64,000 nucleotides of DNA, from contig JAFEBU010000026.1 in the NCBI GenBank assembly GCA_018242505.1, positions 1-64,000 of the forward strand, written 5' to 3'. This document shows, piece after piece, positions 8,723 through 18,295 of this stretch (its first letter is position 1; every line of letters begins with the position of its first letter). Position numbers and translations under genes: made by a program. This stretch comes from Pseudomonadota bacterium (GTDB lineage Bacteria > Pseudomonadota > Alphaproteobacteria > Reyranellales > Reyranellaceae). The notes below the pieces were generated by a model. The model was not told the DNA's origin. It did not search any database and saw only the letters and a program-made list of their open reading frames with translations.

Positions 8723-10603
8723 ATGAACGGGGACAGCGGAACTGCGCAGGCGCATCAATTCCAGGCGGAAGTCGCCGAGCTTCTGAACCTGATGGTTCAT
8801 TCGGTCTATTCCGAGACCGATGTCTTTCTGCGCGAGTTGATCTCGAACGCCTCGGACGCCTGCGACAAGATCCGCTACGAGGCGATCTCGCGGCCCGATC
8901 TGCTGGCCGTGGACGACAAGCTTGCGATCCGGCTCAAGCCCGATGCCACGGCCAAGACCCTCACGATCTCCGACAATGGGATCGGCATGGACCGTCAGGA
9001 GCTTGTCGACAATCTCGGCACCCTGGCGCGATCGGGCACCAAGACCTTCCTGAAGGGGCTGAAGGAGGCCAAGGACGGGCTGGGCCTGATCGGCCAGTTC
9101 GGCGTCGGCTTCTACTCCGCCTTCATGGTCGCCGACCGGATCGAGGTCACGAGCCATCGCGCCGGCACGAGCGAGGCCTGGGTCTGGCGCTCCAAGGGCG
9201 GAGCGGGCTTCGAGGTGGCGCCGGCGAGCGAAGAGCAGGCCAGGCGCGTGCCGCGCGGCACCGAGATCGTACTGCACCTCAAGGAAGATGCGGCGCGCTA
9301 CCTGCAGCCGTTCGAGCTTGAGCGGGTGGTTCGCACCTATTCCGACCACATCCTGTTTCCCATCGAGCTTGTGGACGACAAGGGCGAGGCGCGGCAGATC
9401 AATGCCGCCAGCGCGCTCTGGCAGCGTGCCAAGTCGGAAGTGACGGCCGAAGACTACACGCAGGCCTACCGCTCGATCGCAATGGCGTTCGACGAGCCCG
9501 CTCTGACGCTGCACTACAAGGTCGAAGGCCGGCAGTCCTATGCCGTGCTGCTGTTCGTGCCCACGACGCCGCCGTTCGACCTCGGCGATCCCGCCCGCAA
9601 GGGACGCGTGAAGCTCTATGTGCGGCGTGTCTACATCACCGACGATGCCGACTTGTTGCCCGCCTATCTGCGCTTCGTGCGCGGCGTGGTGGACAGCGAG
9701 GACCTGCCGCTCAACATCTCGCGCGAGATGCTGCAGAACAATCCGCAGGTGAAGCAGATCCGCAACGGCCTCGCGAGCCGCGTGATCGGCGAGCTGGAGA
9801 GCGCGGCCAGCAAGGAGCCCGAAACCTACGCAAAGATCTGGAATGCCTTCGGTCCGGTGCTGAAAGAGGGGTTGTACGAGGATCACGAGCGGCGTGGCCA
9901 ACTGCTCGCCCTGGCACGCTTCGCCACCACCGCCGGTGACACCCTGCGCTCGCTGAAGGACTATGTCGCCGACCTGAAGCCGAACCAGACCGAGATCTAT
10001 TATCTGGCGGGCGAAAGCGCCGATCGGCTGCGTTCCAATCCCAAGCTCGAGGCGGCACGGGCGCGCGGCATCGAGGTTCTGCTGCTCACCGATCCGATCG
10101 ACGCCTTCTGGACCATGATGCCGCAGGAATTCGACGGCAAGCCGCTGAAGTCGTTGAGTCAGGGCGATATCGATTTCGGCGCGATTCCGCTCCTGAACAA
10201 GGAGGAGGAGAAGGGCGCATCGGCCGACGACGCCGCTATCGCCAAGGCGGTGAAGGAGTCGCTGGGCGACAAGGTGGCCGAAGTGCGCGCCTCGCAACGC
10301 CTGACCGAGAGCGCCGCCTGTCTCGTGGCCAGCGCCCAGGGCCGCGACCGCGAGCTGGAGCGGCTGCTGGCGCGCCAGAATCGCGGCAGCGGCACCAAGC
10401 CGATCCTCGAGCTGAACATGCGGCACGAGCTCGTGAAAGCCCTCGACGCGGCGCGCGTCGGCGGACGACAGGAGGAAGTGACCGACATCGCCAACCTTCT
10501 GCTCGACCAGGCCTATATCCTCGACGGCGAGGTCCCGGCCGATCCCGCCGCCTTCGCACGACGATTGAACGCGTTCGTCGTGCGGGGCCTGAAGACAAGT
10601 TAG
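8723..10603 (+). CDS. htpG: Molecular chaperone HtpG (Hsp90)
   Basis: The cytoplasmic Hsp90 chaperone, 626 aa, the usual length. The N-terminal GHKL ATPase signatures are intact: [24 protein letters not shown], and the lid motif [11 protein letters not shown]. The middle domain holds the catalytic-loop region [16 protein letters not shown]. The C-terminal dimerisation domain ends near the stop. ATG at 8723 follows GGGAG at 7 nt. No heat-shock promoter could be pointed out with confidence in the short gap after the regulator gene. Confidence 0.95.
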   Translation: MNGDSGTAQAHQFQAEVAELLNLMVHSVYSETDVFLRELISNASDACDKIRYEAISRPDLLAVDDKLAIRLKPDATAKTLTISDNGIGMDRQELVDNLGTLARSGTKTFLKGLKEAKDGLGLIGQFGVGFYSAFMVADRIEVTSHRAGTSEAWVWRSKGGAGFEVAPASEEQARRVPRGTEIVLHLKEDAARYLQPFELERVVRTYSDHILFPIELVDDKGEARQINAASALWQRAKSEVTAEDYTQAYRSIAMAFDEPALTLHYKVEGRQSYAVLLFVPTTPPFDLGDPARKGRVKLYVRRVYITDDADLLPAYLRFVRGVVDSEDLPLNISREMLQNNPQVKQIRNGLASRVIGELESAASKEPETYAKIWNAFGPVLKEGLYEDHERRGQLLALARFATTAGDTLRSLKDYVADLKPNQTEIYYLAGESADRLRSNPKLEAARARGIEVLLLTDPIDAFWTMMPQEFDGKPLKSLSQGDIDFGAIPLLNKEEEKGASADDAAIAKAVKESLGDKVAEVRASQRLTESAACLVASAQGRDRELERLLARQNRGSGTKPILELNMRHELVKALDAARVGGRQEEVTDIANLLLDQAYILDGEVPADPAAFARRLNAFVVRGLKTS

Positions 10604-10624
10604 GCGATCGTCTCTCTCTTCCTG

Positions 10625-10725
10625 CTCTCCCCCAACTTGTTTGGGGGGAGAGGTTGGGTGAGGGGCATCGAAGGCTCGTGCGTCACCCCCTCACCTAGCC
10701 TCTCCCCCCTTGTCGGGGGCGAGGA
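10625..10725. repeat. Inverted pair of intergenic palindromic elements
   Basis: The gap between htpG and the convergent CoA-transferase gene holds two opposed copies of one element, at 10625-10665 and 10686-10725. Each ends in the motif gagaggYtRggtgagggg, or its complement in the second copy. Each copy has its own small hairpin (ctcccccaa paired with tttgggggga in the first), and the two together can pair into a large stem. Such elements are common between genes in alphaproteobacteria and can act as two-way terminators, which suits convergent gene ends. Confidence 0.75.
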
Positions 10726-10753
10726 ACATGAAAGAAAGATGTATCGGCGCGTT

Positions 10754-11911
10754 TTAGCCCAGCACCTCGTCGTTGTGCTCGCCGAGCTTGGGGGCGGACC
10801 GCGGCGAGTGCGGGCGCTGACGGTCGAAGGAGATCGGCAGGCCGACCACGCGCGGTCCCTTGGCCTCGCCCGGTCGCACGGGAAGCTGGTGCACCAGGTC
10901 GGCCGCAGCCAGTTGCTCCGTTGCGGCCAGTTCGCCGATATCGTTCACCGGACTGCACGGCACGCCCGCCTTCTCGAACGCCTCGATCCAATGAGCGCGC
11001 GACTTGGTGCGCATGGCCGCGGCGATCAGGGGAAGGAGCGTCTCCTTGTTCTGCACGCGCGCCGAGCTCTTGGCGAAGCGCGGATCGGTGGCCCATTCCG
11101 GATGGCCCAGGGTCTGCGCGCAGCGGGCCCACAGCCGATCGTTGCCGGGCGCGAGGCAGAGCGGCCGGTCGGCCGTCTCGAAGGTCTGGTAGGGCACGAT
11201 CACCGAACCGCCGGTGCCATGCCGCTTGGGCAGGACCCCGCTGTCGAGATAGCTGTTGAGCTGGCCCTCGACCCAGTGCACGGCCGAATCGAACAACGAT
11301 GTATCGACCAGGCAGCCCTTGCCGGTACGGTCGCGCATCCTGAGCGCTGCCAGTGCTCCAATGGTGCAGAACATGCCGGTCGCCTTGTCGTTGATCGAGG
11401 CGCCGCAGAAGGTCGGCGGATCGTCCGGCCGACCGGTAACGCTCATCATGCCGCCATAGGCCTGCAGCAACGGATCGAAGCCCGGCTTCATCTTGAGCGG
11501 GCCTTCGTAGCCGAAGGCCCAGATCGAGCAGTAGATGAGGCGCGGATGGCGCTTCAGCATCGCTTCCGGTCCGATGCCGATTTCGTCCACGACTCCGGGC
11601 CGCAGGTTCTGGATCAGGATGTCGGCCGTCTCGCAAAGCCGGTGCAGCTTCTCGACATCGGCCGCCGCCTTGAGGTCGAGCGTCACCGAGCGCTTGTTGC
11701 GGTTCTGCCCGTAGAAATAGAGAGACGTGACGCCATCGGGTCCGTAGGGCGGCCCCCAGATGCGGGCGTCGTCGCCGCCATCCGGCTTTTCCACCTTGAT
11801 CACATCGGCGCCCATGTCGGCAAGCAGCACACCGGCAAGGGGTCCTGCCAATGCCTGGCCGACCTCGATCACCCGAACTCCCTCAAGCGGTAATGTCACG
11901 GCACTCCTCAT
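10754..11911 (-). CDS. CaiB/BaiF family III CoA-transferase
   Basis: A CoA-transferase of 385 aa that moves CoA between organic acids. The N-terminal Rossmann-like signature is seen (GVRVIEVGQALAGPLAG, ADMGADVIKVE), as are the family motifs NRNKRSVTLDL, LIQNLRPGV and the segment with the probable nucleophilic Asp (INDKATGMF, D175). ATG at 11911 is chosen because homology-like sequence begins there. Upstream in-frame starts to 12022 would add non-conserved residues, and no strong ribosome site marks any of them. It is divergent from the hopanoid operon. The acyl substrate cannot be named. Confidence 0.85.
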   Translation of the reverse strand: MRSAVTLPLEGVRVIEVGQALAGPLAGVLLADMGADVIKVEKPDGGDDARIWGPPYGPDGVTSLYFYGQNRNKRSVTLDLKAAADVEKLHRLCETADILIQNLRPGVVDEIGIGPEAMLKRHPRLIYCSIWAFGYEGPLKMKPGFDPLLQAYGGMMSVTGRPDDPPTFCGASINDKATGMFCTIGALAALRMRDRTGKGCLVDTSLFDSAVHWVEGQLNSYLDSGVLPKRHGTGGSVIVPYQTFETADRPLCLAPGNDRLWARCAQTLGHPEWATDPRFAKSSARVQNKETLLPLIAAAMRTKSRAHWIEAFEKAGVPCSPVNDIGELAATEQLAAADLVHQLPVRPGEAKGPRVVGLPISFDRQRPHSPRSAPKLGEHNDEVLG

Positions 11912-12087
11912 GGGTTTCGTTCGGCATACCATTTGCCGCCGAGGCAAGGCTACTTCATGCGCAGGGACGCTGTGCGATTCGGTGCCTTGTGCAATAAGTT
12001 CCATGACGCAAAACTGCCGCAAAAAGAGCTATCTATGGCCGCGCTCGGTATAAGACCTGCCGGCCGATGGAAGGGAAAGCGAGGGTA

Positions 12088-13110
12088 ATGATCAAACGCG
12101 ATAGAGTTGGCGAGACCGAAGCGCTCGTTTTCGGTTTCGTGCCGCCTGCCCGTCCAACGAATCAAGTGACATCCGCACTCGTCGAAGCTGCCGATCGCCT
12201 CTCGCGATCCTGGACCAGCAGCCATGTCGGGCTGCTGAGGCCGGGATCCGAGGAGCACAAGCGCGAGGTCTGCCGGATGTTCCGCGAGACCTTCAATCCC
12301 TACAAGCCGTCGGTCATCGCTTGGCCGGAGCTCGCGCCCGAGGAACTGCGTCGCCTCACGTCGCTGCCGATCTGGGATATCGCGGTCCACACCGAGGGCC
12401 GGGCGCGCATGCGCTTTGCGGCCTACGCCGAGTCCGTCGCGGACGACGACGTGCGCGATGCGATCATGCTCAATGCCTGGGAGGAGAATCGGCACAAGGA
12501 GGTCCTGTCGAAGCTCGTCGAGGCTTATGGCATCCGGCTGGAGTCCGAGCCGGCTTACGAGTATCCGCGCGACGTCGAATGGTTTTACGTCCTCACCGGC
12601 TTCTCCGAATGCATCGACAGCTTCTTTGCCTTCGGGCTGTTCGAGCTGGCGCGCAGGTCGGGCTTCTTTCCGCCGGAACTGGTGGAGACTTTCGAGCCGG
12701 TCATGCAGGAAGAATGTCGCCACATCCTGCTGTTTGCCAATTGGCTGGCCTGGCATCGCGCCAGCCTGCCGTGGTGGCGCCGTCTCCGTTTCGAGCTTCG
12801 CGTCGCGGCGATCTGGATGGCCATCGCCCGCGAGCGGATCGGACTGACGCGCGGCATGGACACCAGGGCCGACGAGACGCCGACCAACAGCAACTTCACG
12901 GTGAAGGGGGCGAGCGCCCTCAGTCCGGTCGAGTTCGGCGTGCGCGATCTCATGCAGCTCTGCCTTGAGGAAAACGACCGCCGCTTTGCCGGATACGACC
13001 CTCGACTCGTACGGCCGACGACGGTACCGATGCTGATCAGGCTCGCATTGTTCGTCTCCAGGCCGTGGGCCGGGAAACGGGCGCGGCGCCAACTGCAGCC
13101 TGCGGACTGA
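12088..13110 (+). CDS. Ferritin-like diiron-domain protein, first gene of the hopanoid operon
   Basis: An unnamed protein of 340 aa with a full diiron carboxylate ligand set: E103, E133xxH136, E174, E209xxH212. The two ExxH sites sit in EENRH and EECRH, and the third ligand lies in FSECIDSFFAFGLF. This is the helix-bundle pattern of ferritin-like oxidases. ATG at 12088 has GAGGG 4-5 nt upstream; ATG at 12067 would add 7 residues. hpnA begins 32 nt after its stop. A paralogue with the same ligands lies at 26054-26917, at the far side of the hopanoid locus. A role in oxidising or desaturating a lipid is inference; no function is established here. Confidence 0.7.
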   Translation: MIKRDRVGETEALVFGFVPPARPTNQVTSALVEAADRLSRSWTSSHVGLLRPGSEEHKREVCRMFRETFNPYKPSVIAWPELAPEELRRLTSLPIWDIAVHTEGRARMRFAAYAESVADDDVRDAIMLNAWEENRHKEVLSKLVEAYGIRLESEPAYEYPRDVEWFYVLTGFSECIDSFFAFGLFELARRSGFFPPELVETFEPVMQEECRHILLFANWLAWHRASLPWWRRLRFELRVAAIWMAIARERIGLTRGMDTRADETPTNSNFTVKGASALSPVEFGVRDLMQLCLEENDRRFAGYDPRLVRPTTVPMLIRLALFVSRPWAGKRARRQLQPAD

Positions 13111-13142
13111 CCGTACGTCAGGCGCTGAAGGTCTGGTCGTCG

Positions 13143-14156
13143 ATGAGTGCTTCGTTGCAACCGGGAGATTCGATCCTTGTCACGGGCGGCTCGGGCTTCC
13201 TCGGGTCCGCGGTCGTGCGGGCGCTGCTTGCCCGCGGCCTGCGCGTGCGTGCGCTCGTGCGCGCCACCAGCCCGCGCGGGAATTTCGACGGCCTGGCTTG
13301 CGAGATCGTGATCGGCGACCTGATGGATCGCGCCTCGCTCAAGGCGGCCCTGCACGGCGTCCGGTATCTGTTCCATGTCGCCGCCGACTATCGGTTCTGG
13401 GCGCGTGACCCTTCGGTCATCCTGCGCGTCAATGTCGACGGCACGGTCAACCTGATGCGCGAGGCCCTGGCCGCCGGCGTGGAGCGGATCGTCCATACCA
13501 GCAGCGTCGCCACCCTGAAAATCGCGGGTGCCACCGCGCCGGTCGACGAGACGGCCCTGCTGGCGCCCCACGAGGCGATCGGCGTCTACAAGCGCAGCAA
13601 GACGCTCGCCGAGCGCGCCGTGCAGGAAATGATCCGAGAGCAAGGGCTGCCCGCGGTCATCGTCAATCCCACGACGCCGATCGGTCCACGCGACATCAAG
13701 CCGACGCCGACCGGCCGCATTTTGCTCGATGGCGCGCGTGGCCGGATTCCGGCGTTCGTCGATACCGGCCTGAACTTCGCTCATGTCGACGACATCGCCT
13801 ACGGCCACCTGCTCGCCTTCGAGCGCGGCCAGGTCGGTGAGCGCTATATCCTGGGGGGCCAGAATCTTTCCCTGCAGGAGCTGCTGATTGCGGTCGCGAA
13901 CGTCGTTGGCCGACGTGCGCCGCGGATCAGGTTGCCGCGCCGCCCACTCTATCCTCTGGCCCTCAGTGCCGAGGCCATCGCGCGGTTCACGCGCAAGGAG
14001 CCCTTGCTGACCGTCGATGGCCTGCACATGTCGCGCTACAAGATGTACTTCACCTCGGCGAAGGCGGAACGCGAACTCGGCTATCGCAGCCGCCCCTGCG
14101 TGGAGGGCGTGGTCGATGCATTGGCCTGGTTCCGGAAGGCAGGCTATCTGAAATGA
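13143..14156 (+). CDS. hpnA: Hopanoid-associated sugar epimerase HpnA
   Basis: An extended short-chain dehydrogenase/NAD-sugar epimerase of 337 aa. The nucleotide-binding GGSGFLG lies at residues 15-21 and the catalytic YKRSK at Y149-K153. Gene order (hpnA-B-C-D-E-shc) identifies it as HpnA, whose exact substrate is not settled. ATG at 13143 is used rather than the ORF start at 13065, which lies inside the preceding gene. Its stop overlaps the hpnB start by 4 nt. Confidence 0.88.
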   Translation: MSASLQPGDSILVTGGSGFLGSAVVRALLARGLRVRALVRATSPRGNFDGLACEIVIGDLMDRASLKAALHGVRYLFHVAADYRFWARDPSVILRVNVDGTVNLMREALAAGVERIVHTSSVATLKIAGATAPVDETALLAPHEAIGVYKRSKTLAERAVQEMIREQGLPAVIVNPTTPIGPRDIKPTPTGRILLDGARGRIPAFVDTGLNFAHVDDIAYGHLLAFERGQVGERYILGGQNLSLQELLIAVANVVGRRAPRIRLPRRPLYPLALSAEAIARFTRKEPLLTVDGLHMSRYKMYFTSAKAERELGYRSRPCVEGVVDALAWFRKAGYLK

Positions 14157-15307
14157 CCCTGGCGGCATCCTTGGGCGGGCTGGTTGTGGCGATCTGGCTT
14201 TATCTGCTGTTGGGTCGCGGCGGATTCTGGCTGGCGCGCGAACGCGACGGCGGCGAAGGCACATTCGAGCCGGCCCGCTGGCCGAGCGTCGTGGCCGTGG
14301 TGCCGGCGCGCAATGAAGCCGATGTGATCGGACAGTCGCTCTCGAGCCTGTTGCATCAGGACTATCCGGGCGACTTCCGGGTCGTCCTGGTGGACGACGG
14401 CAGCGACGACGGAACGGCGGAAACAGCGGGCCGCGCCGTGGCTGCGGCCTCCGATCGCCTGGAGATTCTTTCCGGGGCGGCGCTGCCCGCGGGCTGGACG
14501 GGAAAGCTCTGGGCGCTCGAGCAAGGCATCCGGCAGGCAACGCGCACCACCGCCCCGGACTACATCCTGCTGACCGACGCCGATATCGGGCATGCCGCCG
14601 ACAATCTGCGTGCGCTGGTGATGCGTGCCGAACGGGACGGCCGCGTTCTGGTCTCGCTGATGGCCGAGCTCTCCTGCGCGAGCCTGGCCGAGCGCTTCCT
14701 GATCCCGGCCTTCGTCTTCTTCTTCCAGATGCTCTATCCCTTCGCCTGGGTCGCGCGGCAGGAGCGGGATACCGCGGCGGCGGCCGGCGGCTGCGTACTG
14801 GTGCGACGCGAGGCGCTGGAACGCGCGGGCGGGATCGCCGCCATCCGGTCGGAGATCATCGACGATTGTGCGCTGGCGCGCCGTCTGAAGGGCCAGGGCC
14901 CGATCTGGCTCGGTCTCACGCGGCGCGCCCGGAGCCTGCGGCCCTATGGCGGCTTCGCCGAGATCGGCCGTATGATTTCACGCTCGGCCTATGCCCAGCT
15001 CGGCTACTCGCCGCTGCTGTTGACGGGCACTCTTGCCGGCATGGCGCTGGTCTATCTGGTGCCGCCGATCCTGGCGCTGTTGGCGGACGGTGCCGCCCGC
15101 TGGCTGGGCCTCGGCGCCTGGCTTGCGATGGCGCTGGCGTTTCAACCCATGCTGCGCTTCTATCGCGTCTCACCGCTCTGGGGAGCGGCATTGCCTGCCA
15201 TTGCGGGAGCCTATGCGCTGTTCACTTTGGAGTCGGCGCTTCAGGTGTGGCGGGGCCGCGGTGGCATGTGGAAAGGGCGGGCCCAGGCGATGACGGGCGG
15301 CACATGA
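14153..15307 (+). CDS. hpnB: Hopanoid-associated glycosyltransferase HpnB
   Basis: A membrane-anchored family 2 glycosyltransferase of 384 aa. An N-terminal membrane segment is followed by the GT2 core (VVPARNEADVIG, VDDGSDDGT, LTDADI) and C-terminal hydrophobic segments. By gene order it is HpnB, thought to act on the hopanoid head group; its acceptor is unproven. ATG overlaps the hpnA stop (ATGA), and its own stop overlaps the hpnC start in the same way. Confidence 0.9.
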   Translation: MTLAASLGGLVVAIWLYLLLGRGGFWLARERDGGEGTFEPARWPSVVAVVPARNEADVIGQSLSSLLHQDYPGDFRVVLVDDGSDDGTAETAGRAVAAASDRLEILSGAALPAGWTGKLWALEQGIRQATRTTAPDYILLTDADIGHAADNLRALVMRAERDGRVLVSLMAELSCASLAERFLIPAFVFFFQMLYPFAWVARQERDTAAAAGGCVLVRREALERAGGIAAIRSEIIDDCALARRLKGQGPIWLGLTRRARSLRPYGGFAEIGRMISRSAYAQLGYSPLLLTGTLAGMALVYLVPPILALLADGAARWLGLGAWLAMALAFQPMLRFYRVSPLWGAALPAIAGAYALFTLESALQVWRGRGGMWKGRAQAMTGGT

Positions 15308-16188
15308 CGAGCGCGGTCACCTTCGCATCGGGCAAGGGCCATCGCGACGAGAATTTTCCTGTCGCGTCGTGGCTGATCAAGCCTGCGCTGCGTGCGCCGG
15401 TGCTGGCTTTCTACCGCTTCGCCCGTGCGGCCGACGACGTCGCCGATCATGCGACTGCAGGTGTCGAGGAAAAGCTCGCGCAACTTGGACGGATGGAGGC
15501 GGGACTGCTTGGCGAGACGGGCGCCAGCCTTGAAGGCGAGGCGTTGCGGGAGGTCCTGCGCGAGCACGCCGTCACCGACCAGCACGCGCTCGACCTGCTG
15601 GAAGCGTTCCGTCGCGATGTCACCAAGCGACGCTATGCCGATTGGGCCGACCTCATGGATTATTGCCGCTATTCGGCGTCGCCCGTCGGGCGGTTCGTGC
15701 TCGATGTCCATGGTGAATCACGGACGACCTGGCCTGCCAACGATGCGCTGTGCAGCGCACTGCAGGTGATCAATCACCTGCAGGATTGCGCCGAGGATTA
15801 TCGCGCTCTCGATCGCGTCTACATTCCGCTCGATGCCTTCGCGGCCGCGGGCATCGGCGTCGAGGCCCTTGGCGAGAAGCGGGCGTCGCCGGCATTGCGG
15901 GCCGCGATCGCAGGGTTGGCGCAGCGTACCAGCGATCTCCTCGCTCGGTCGCGGGCCTTCGCCGGCCAGATCGCGGACCGGCGCCTGGCACTGGAAGTCG
16001 GCGTCATCCAGACGCTGGCGGAGAGTCTCGTGGCGAGGCTCCTGCGTCGCGATCCCTTGTCGGAGCGCGTCCATCATCATCCGGTCGAGATGCTGGCGCT
16101 CGCCGTGCGCGGCGGCCTCGGCGTCGCGGCGGGCCGTCTCAGGCGGGCGGCCGGCAGGCAGCCCGGCCTGCATGGCAGCCAGGGATGA
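15304..16188 (+). CDS. hpnC: Squalene synthase HpnC (hydroxysqualene synthase)
   Basis: A trans-isoprenyl diphosphate synthase-like enzyme of 294 aa. In the HpnC/HpnD/HpnE route, HpnD makes presqualene diphosphate from farnesyl diphosphate, HpnC converts it to hydroxysqualene, and HpnE reduces that to squalene. The two diphosphate/Mg motifs are present as ARAADDVADH and HLQDCAEDY. ATG overlaps the hpnB stop by 4 nt. The HpnC and HpnD assignment follows the order in other hopanoid clusters. Confidence 0.9.
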   Translation: MTSAVTFASGKGHRDENFPVASWLIKPALRAPVLAFYRFARAADDVADHATAGVEEKLAQLGRMEAGLLGETGASLEGEALREVLREHAVTDQHALDLLEAFRRDVTKRRYADWADLMDYCRYSASPVGRFVLDVHGESRTTWPANDALCSALQVINHLQDCAEDYRALDRVYIPLDAFAAAGIGVEALGEKRASPALRAAIAGLAQRTSDLLARSRAFAGQIADRRLALEVGVIQTLAESLVARLLRRDPLSERVHHHPVEMLALAVRGGLGVAAGRLRRAAGRQPGLHGSQG

Positions 16189-17036
16189 CGGGCGAAGCGC
16201 AATTCTCGCCGGAGCTGTCGGCCATCCAGGACCGGATCTCGGGCAGCTCGTTCTACACCGCCATGCGCCTCATGCCGAAGGCGGAGCGCGCGGCCATGTT
16301 CGCGATCTACGCGTTCTGTCGGCTGGTGGACGATATCGCCGACGACGCCACGCGTCCGCGCTCCGACCGCGCGAAGGAGCTCGCCCGGTGGCGGGCCGAT
16401 ATCGCCGCGCTCTATGCTGGCAAGTCTGCGGGGCAGGCTGCCTTCCTCGGCGCGGCCGTGCGCGATTTCAATCTGCAGCAGGCGGATTTCCTGGCCGTCA
16501 TCGACGGCATGGACATGGACGTCGCGGCCGATATCCGCGCGCCCGACCTCAAGACGCTCGATCTCTTCTGCGATCGTGTGGCGAGCGCCGTGGGCCGGCT
16601 TTCGACACGCGTGTTCGGCATGGACGACAAGCCGGGCCTCGAGCTGGCATACCAGCTCGGCCGCGCGCTTCAACTCACCAATATCCTGCGCGATCTCGAC
16701 GAGGATGCCGAGATCGGCCGGCTCTATCTGCCGCGCGACTTCCTGGTGCAGGCAGGAATCCAGACGACCGACCCGCTTGAAGCGATCGGCGATCCGCGCG
16801 TCGATACCGTTTGCCGTCAATTGGCGGCGCGGGCGCAGGATCATTTCGTCGCCGCCGAGCACGTGTTGCGCGCGCGTCCGCGCGGCCGGCTGCTGGCGCC
16901 GCGCCTGATGGCGGCCGTCTACCAGGCGATGCTGCGCGACATGCTGGCCGAGGGGTGGGCGCCGCCGCGCCGCCGCATGCGGATCGGCAAGCTCCGATTG
17001 CTGGGTCTCGTCGCGCGCTGCTGCGTGTTCGGATGA
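16185..17036 (+). CDS. hpnD: Presqualene diphosphate synthase HpnD
   Basis: A squalene/phytoene synthase family enzyme of 283 aa that condenses two farnesyl diphosphates. Motifs seen are SSFYTAMRLMP, the first Asp-rich site LVDDIADD, and the second NILRDLDEDAEIGRLYLP. It overlaps hpnC and hpnE by 4 nt on either side. Confidence 0.92.
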   Translation: MTGEAQFSPELSAIQDRISGSSFYTAMRLMPKAERAAMFAIYAFCRLVDDIADDATRPRSDRAKELARWRADIAALYAGKSAGQAAFLGAAVRDFNLQQADFLAVIDGMDMDVAADIRAPDLKTLDLFCDRVASAVGRLSTRVFGMDDKPGLELAYQLGRALQLTNILRDLDEDAEIGRLYLPRDFLVQAGIQTTDPLEAIGDPRVDTVCRQLAARAQDHFVAAEHVLRARPRGRLLAPRLMAAVYQAMLRDMLAEGWAPPRRRMRIGKLRLLGLVARCCVFG

Positions 17037-18295
17037 CAGGCTCTCCGACAACGGCGCGAGTCCACGTCATCGGCGCAGGGCTCGCCGGATTGTCCGCGGC
17101 CGTGGCACTGGCGGATCGCGGCGTGCCCGTCGTGCTGTCGGAGGCCGCACGGCAGGCGGGCGGGCGTTGCCGATCCTATCGCGACACGCTGCTCGACATG
17201 GTGATCGACAACGGCAACCACCTCGTGTTGTCGGGCAATCCGGCAGTCGGCCGTTATCTGAAGGCCATCGGTGCGCAGGATCGGCTGACCGGCCCGAAAG
17301 AGGCGGCGTTCCCGTTCTTCGATCGTGACAGTGGCCGGCGCTGGACGGTTCGCCCCAATGACGGCCCGGTTCCCTGGTGGGTGCTGTCGCCAGGACGCCG
17401 CGTTCCCGGAACGGGCCTCGGAGACTACCTTGCGCTGCTGGCCTTGACGCGGCCGCATCCCGATCGCCGGATCGATGAGGTCATTTCCTGTCAGGGCGTT
17501 GCCTGGGAAAAGCTCCTGCGGCCCTTGCTCGTCTCCATCCTCAACACCCGGCCCGAGGAAGCATCGGCCGATCTGGCGGGTGCGGTCTTTCGCGAGACCC
17601 TGATGAAGGGCGGACGGCAGACCTGGCCGCGCATTGCAACGCCGAGCCTCGCAGCGGCCTTCGTCGATCCTGCGCTCGAGCGGTTGCGCCGGGGCGGCGC
17701 AGACATCCGGCTCGGCCGCCCGCTGCGTGCCGTGACGATCGAAGGCGACAGGCTCGCGACGCTTGCCTTCGACGATGGCGAGGACCGGCTGGGTGGTCAG
17801 GACAAGGTGATTTTTGCGGTGCCGCCCTGGACGATCACGGCTCTGTTGCCGCAGGTGACGGTCCCCGATGACTTTCACGCCATCGTCAACGCCCATTTCC
17901 GGGCGGTGCCGGCCGCCGATGCGCGGTTGATGGTCGGGCTGATCGGCGGTACGGCGGAATGGGTCTTCGCCTTTCCCGACCGTTTTTCCGTCACCGTCAG
18001 TGCCGCCGACCGTCTGCTCGACATGGATAACCAGACCCTCACCGATATGCTGTGGCAGGATGTGGCGGCCGTTCACGATCTTGCCGGTGCCGCGCCGTCG
18101 TGCCGGATCGTGAAGGAAAAGCGGGCGACCTTTGCCGCCACGCCAGCTCAGGACGCGCGGCGTCCCGCGGCGCGCACGCCCTGGGCCAATGCTTTCCTCG
18201 CCGGCGATTGGACGGCGACCGGCCTGCCGGCCACGATCGAGGGCGCGTTGCGGTCGGGCGAGACGGCGGCGGCGCTTGCGGTGACGCCGCGATGA
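17033..18295 (+). CDS. hpnE: Squalene-associated FAD-dependent desaturase HpnE
   Basis: A flavoprotein of 420 aa of the amine oxidase/phytoene desaturase fold that reduces hydroxysqualene to squalene. The dinucleotide-binding site (VIGAGLAGLSAAVAL) is at the N-terminus and the closing FAD motif (FLAGDWT) near the end. The start at 17033 overlaps hpnD (ATGA). A longer frame from 16811 runs inside hpnD and is rejected. Confidence 0.9.
   Translation: MTGSPTTARVHVIGAGLAGLSAAVALADRGVPVVLSEAARQAGGRCRSYRDTLLDMVIDNGNHLVLSGNPAVGRYLKAIGAQDRLTGPKEAAFPFFDRDSGRRWTVRPNDGPVPWWVLSPGRRVPGTGLGDYLALLALTRPHPDRRIDEVISCQGVAWEKLLRPLLVSILNTRPEEASADLAGAVFRETLMKGGRQTWPRIATPSLAAAFVDPALERLRRGGADIRLGRPLRAVTIEGDRLATLAFDDGEDRLGGQDKVIFAVPPWTITALLPQVTVPDDFHAIVNAHFRAVPAADARLMVGLIGGTAEWVFAFPDRFSVTVSAADRLLDMDNQTLTDMLWQDVAAVHDLAGAAPSCRIVKEKRATFAATPAQDARRPAARTPWANAFLAGDWTATGLPATIEGALRSGETAAALAVTPR

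Noticed and set aside
13065..13142. N-terminal extension of HpnA
   Set aside because: It lies inside the ferritin-like gene, and the epimerase fold starts only after the ATG at 13143.
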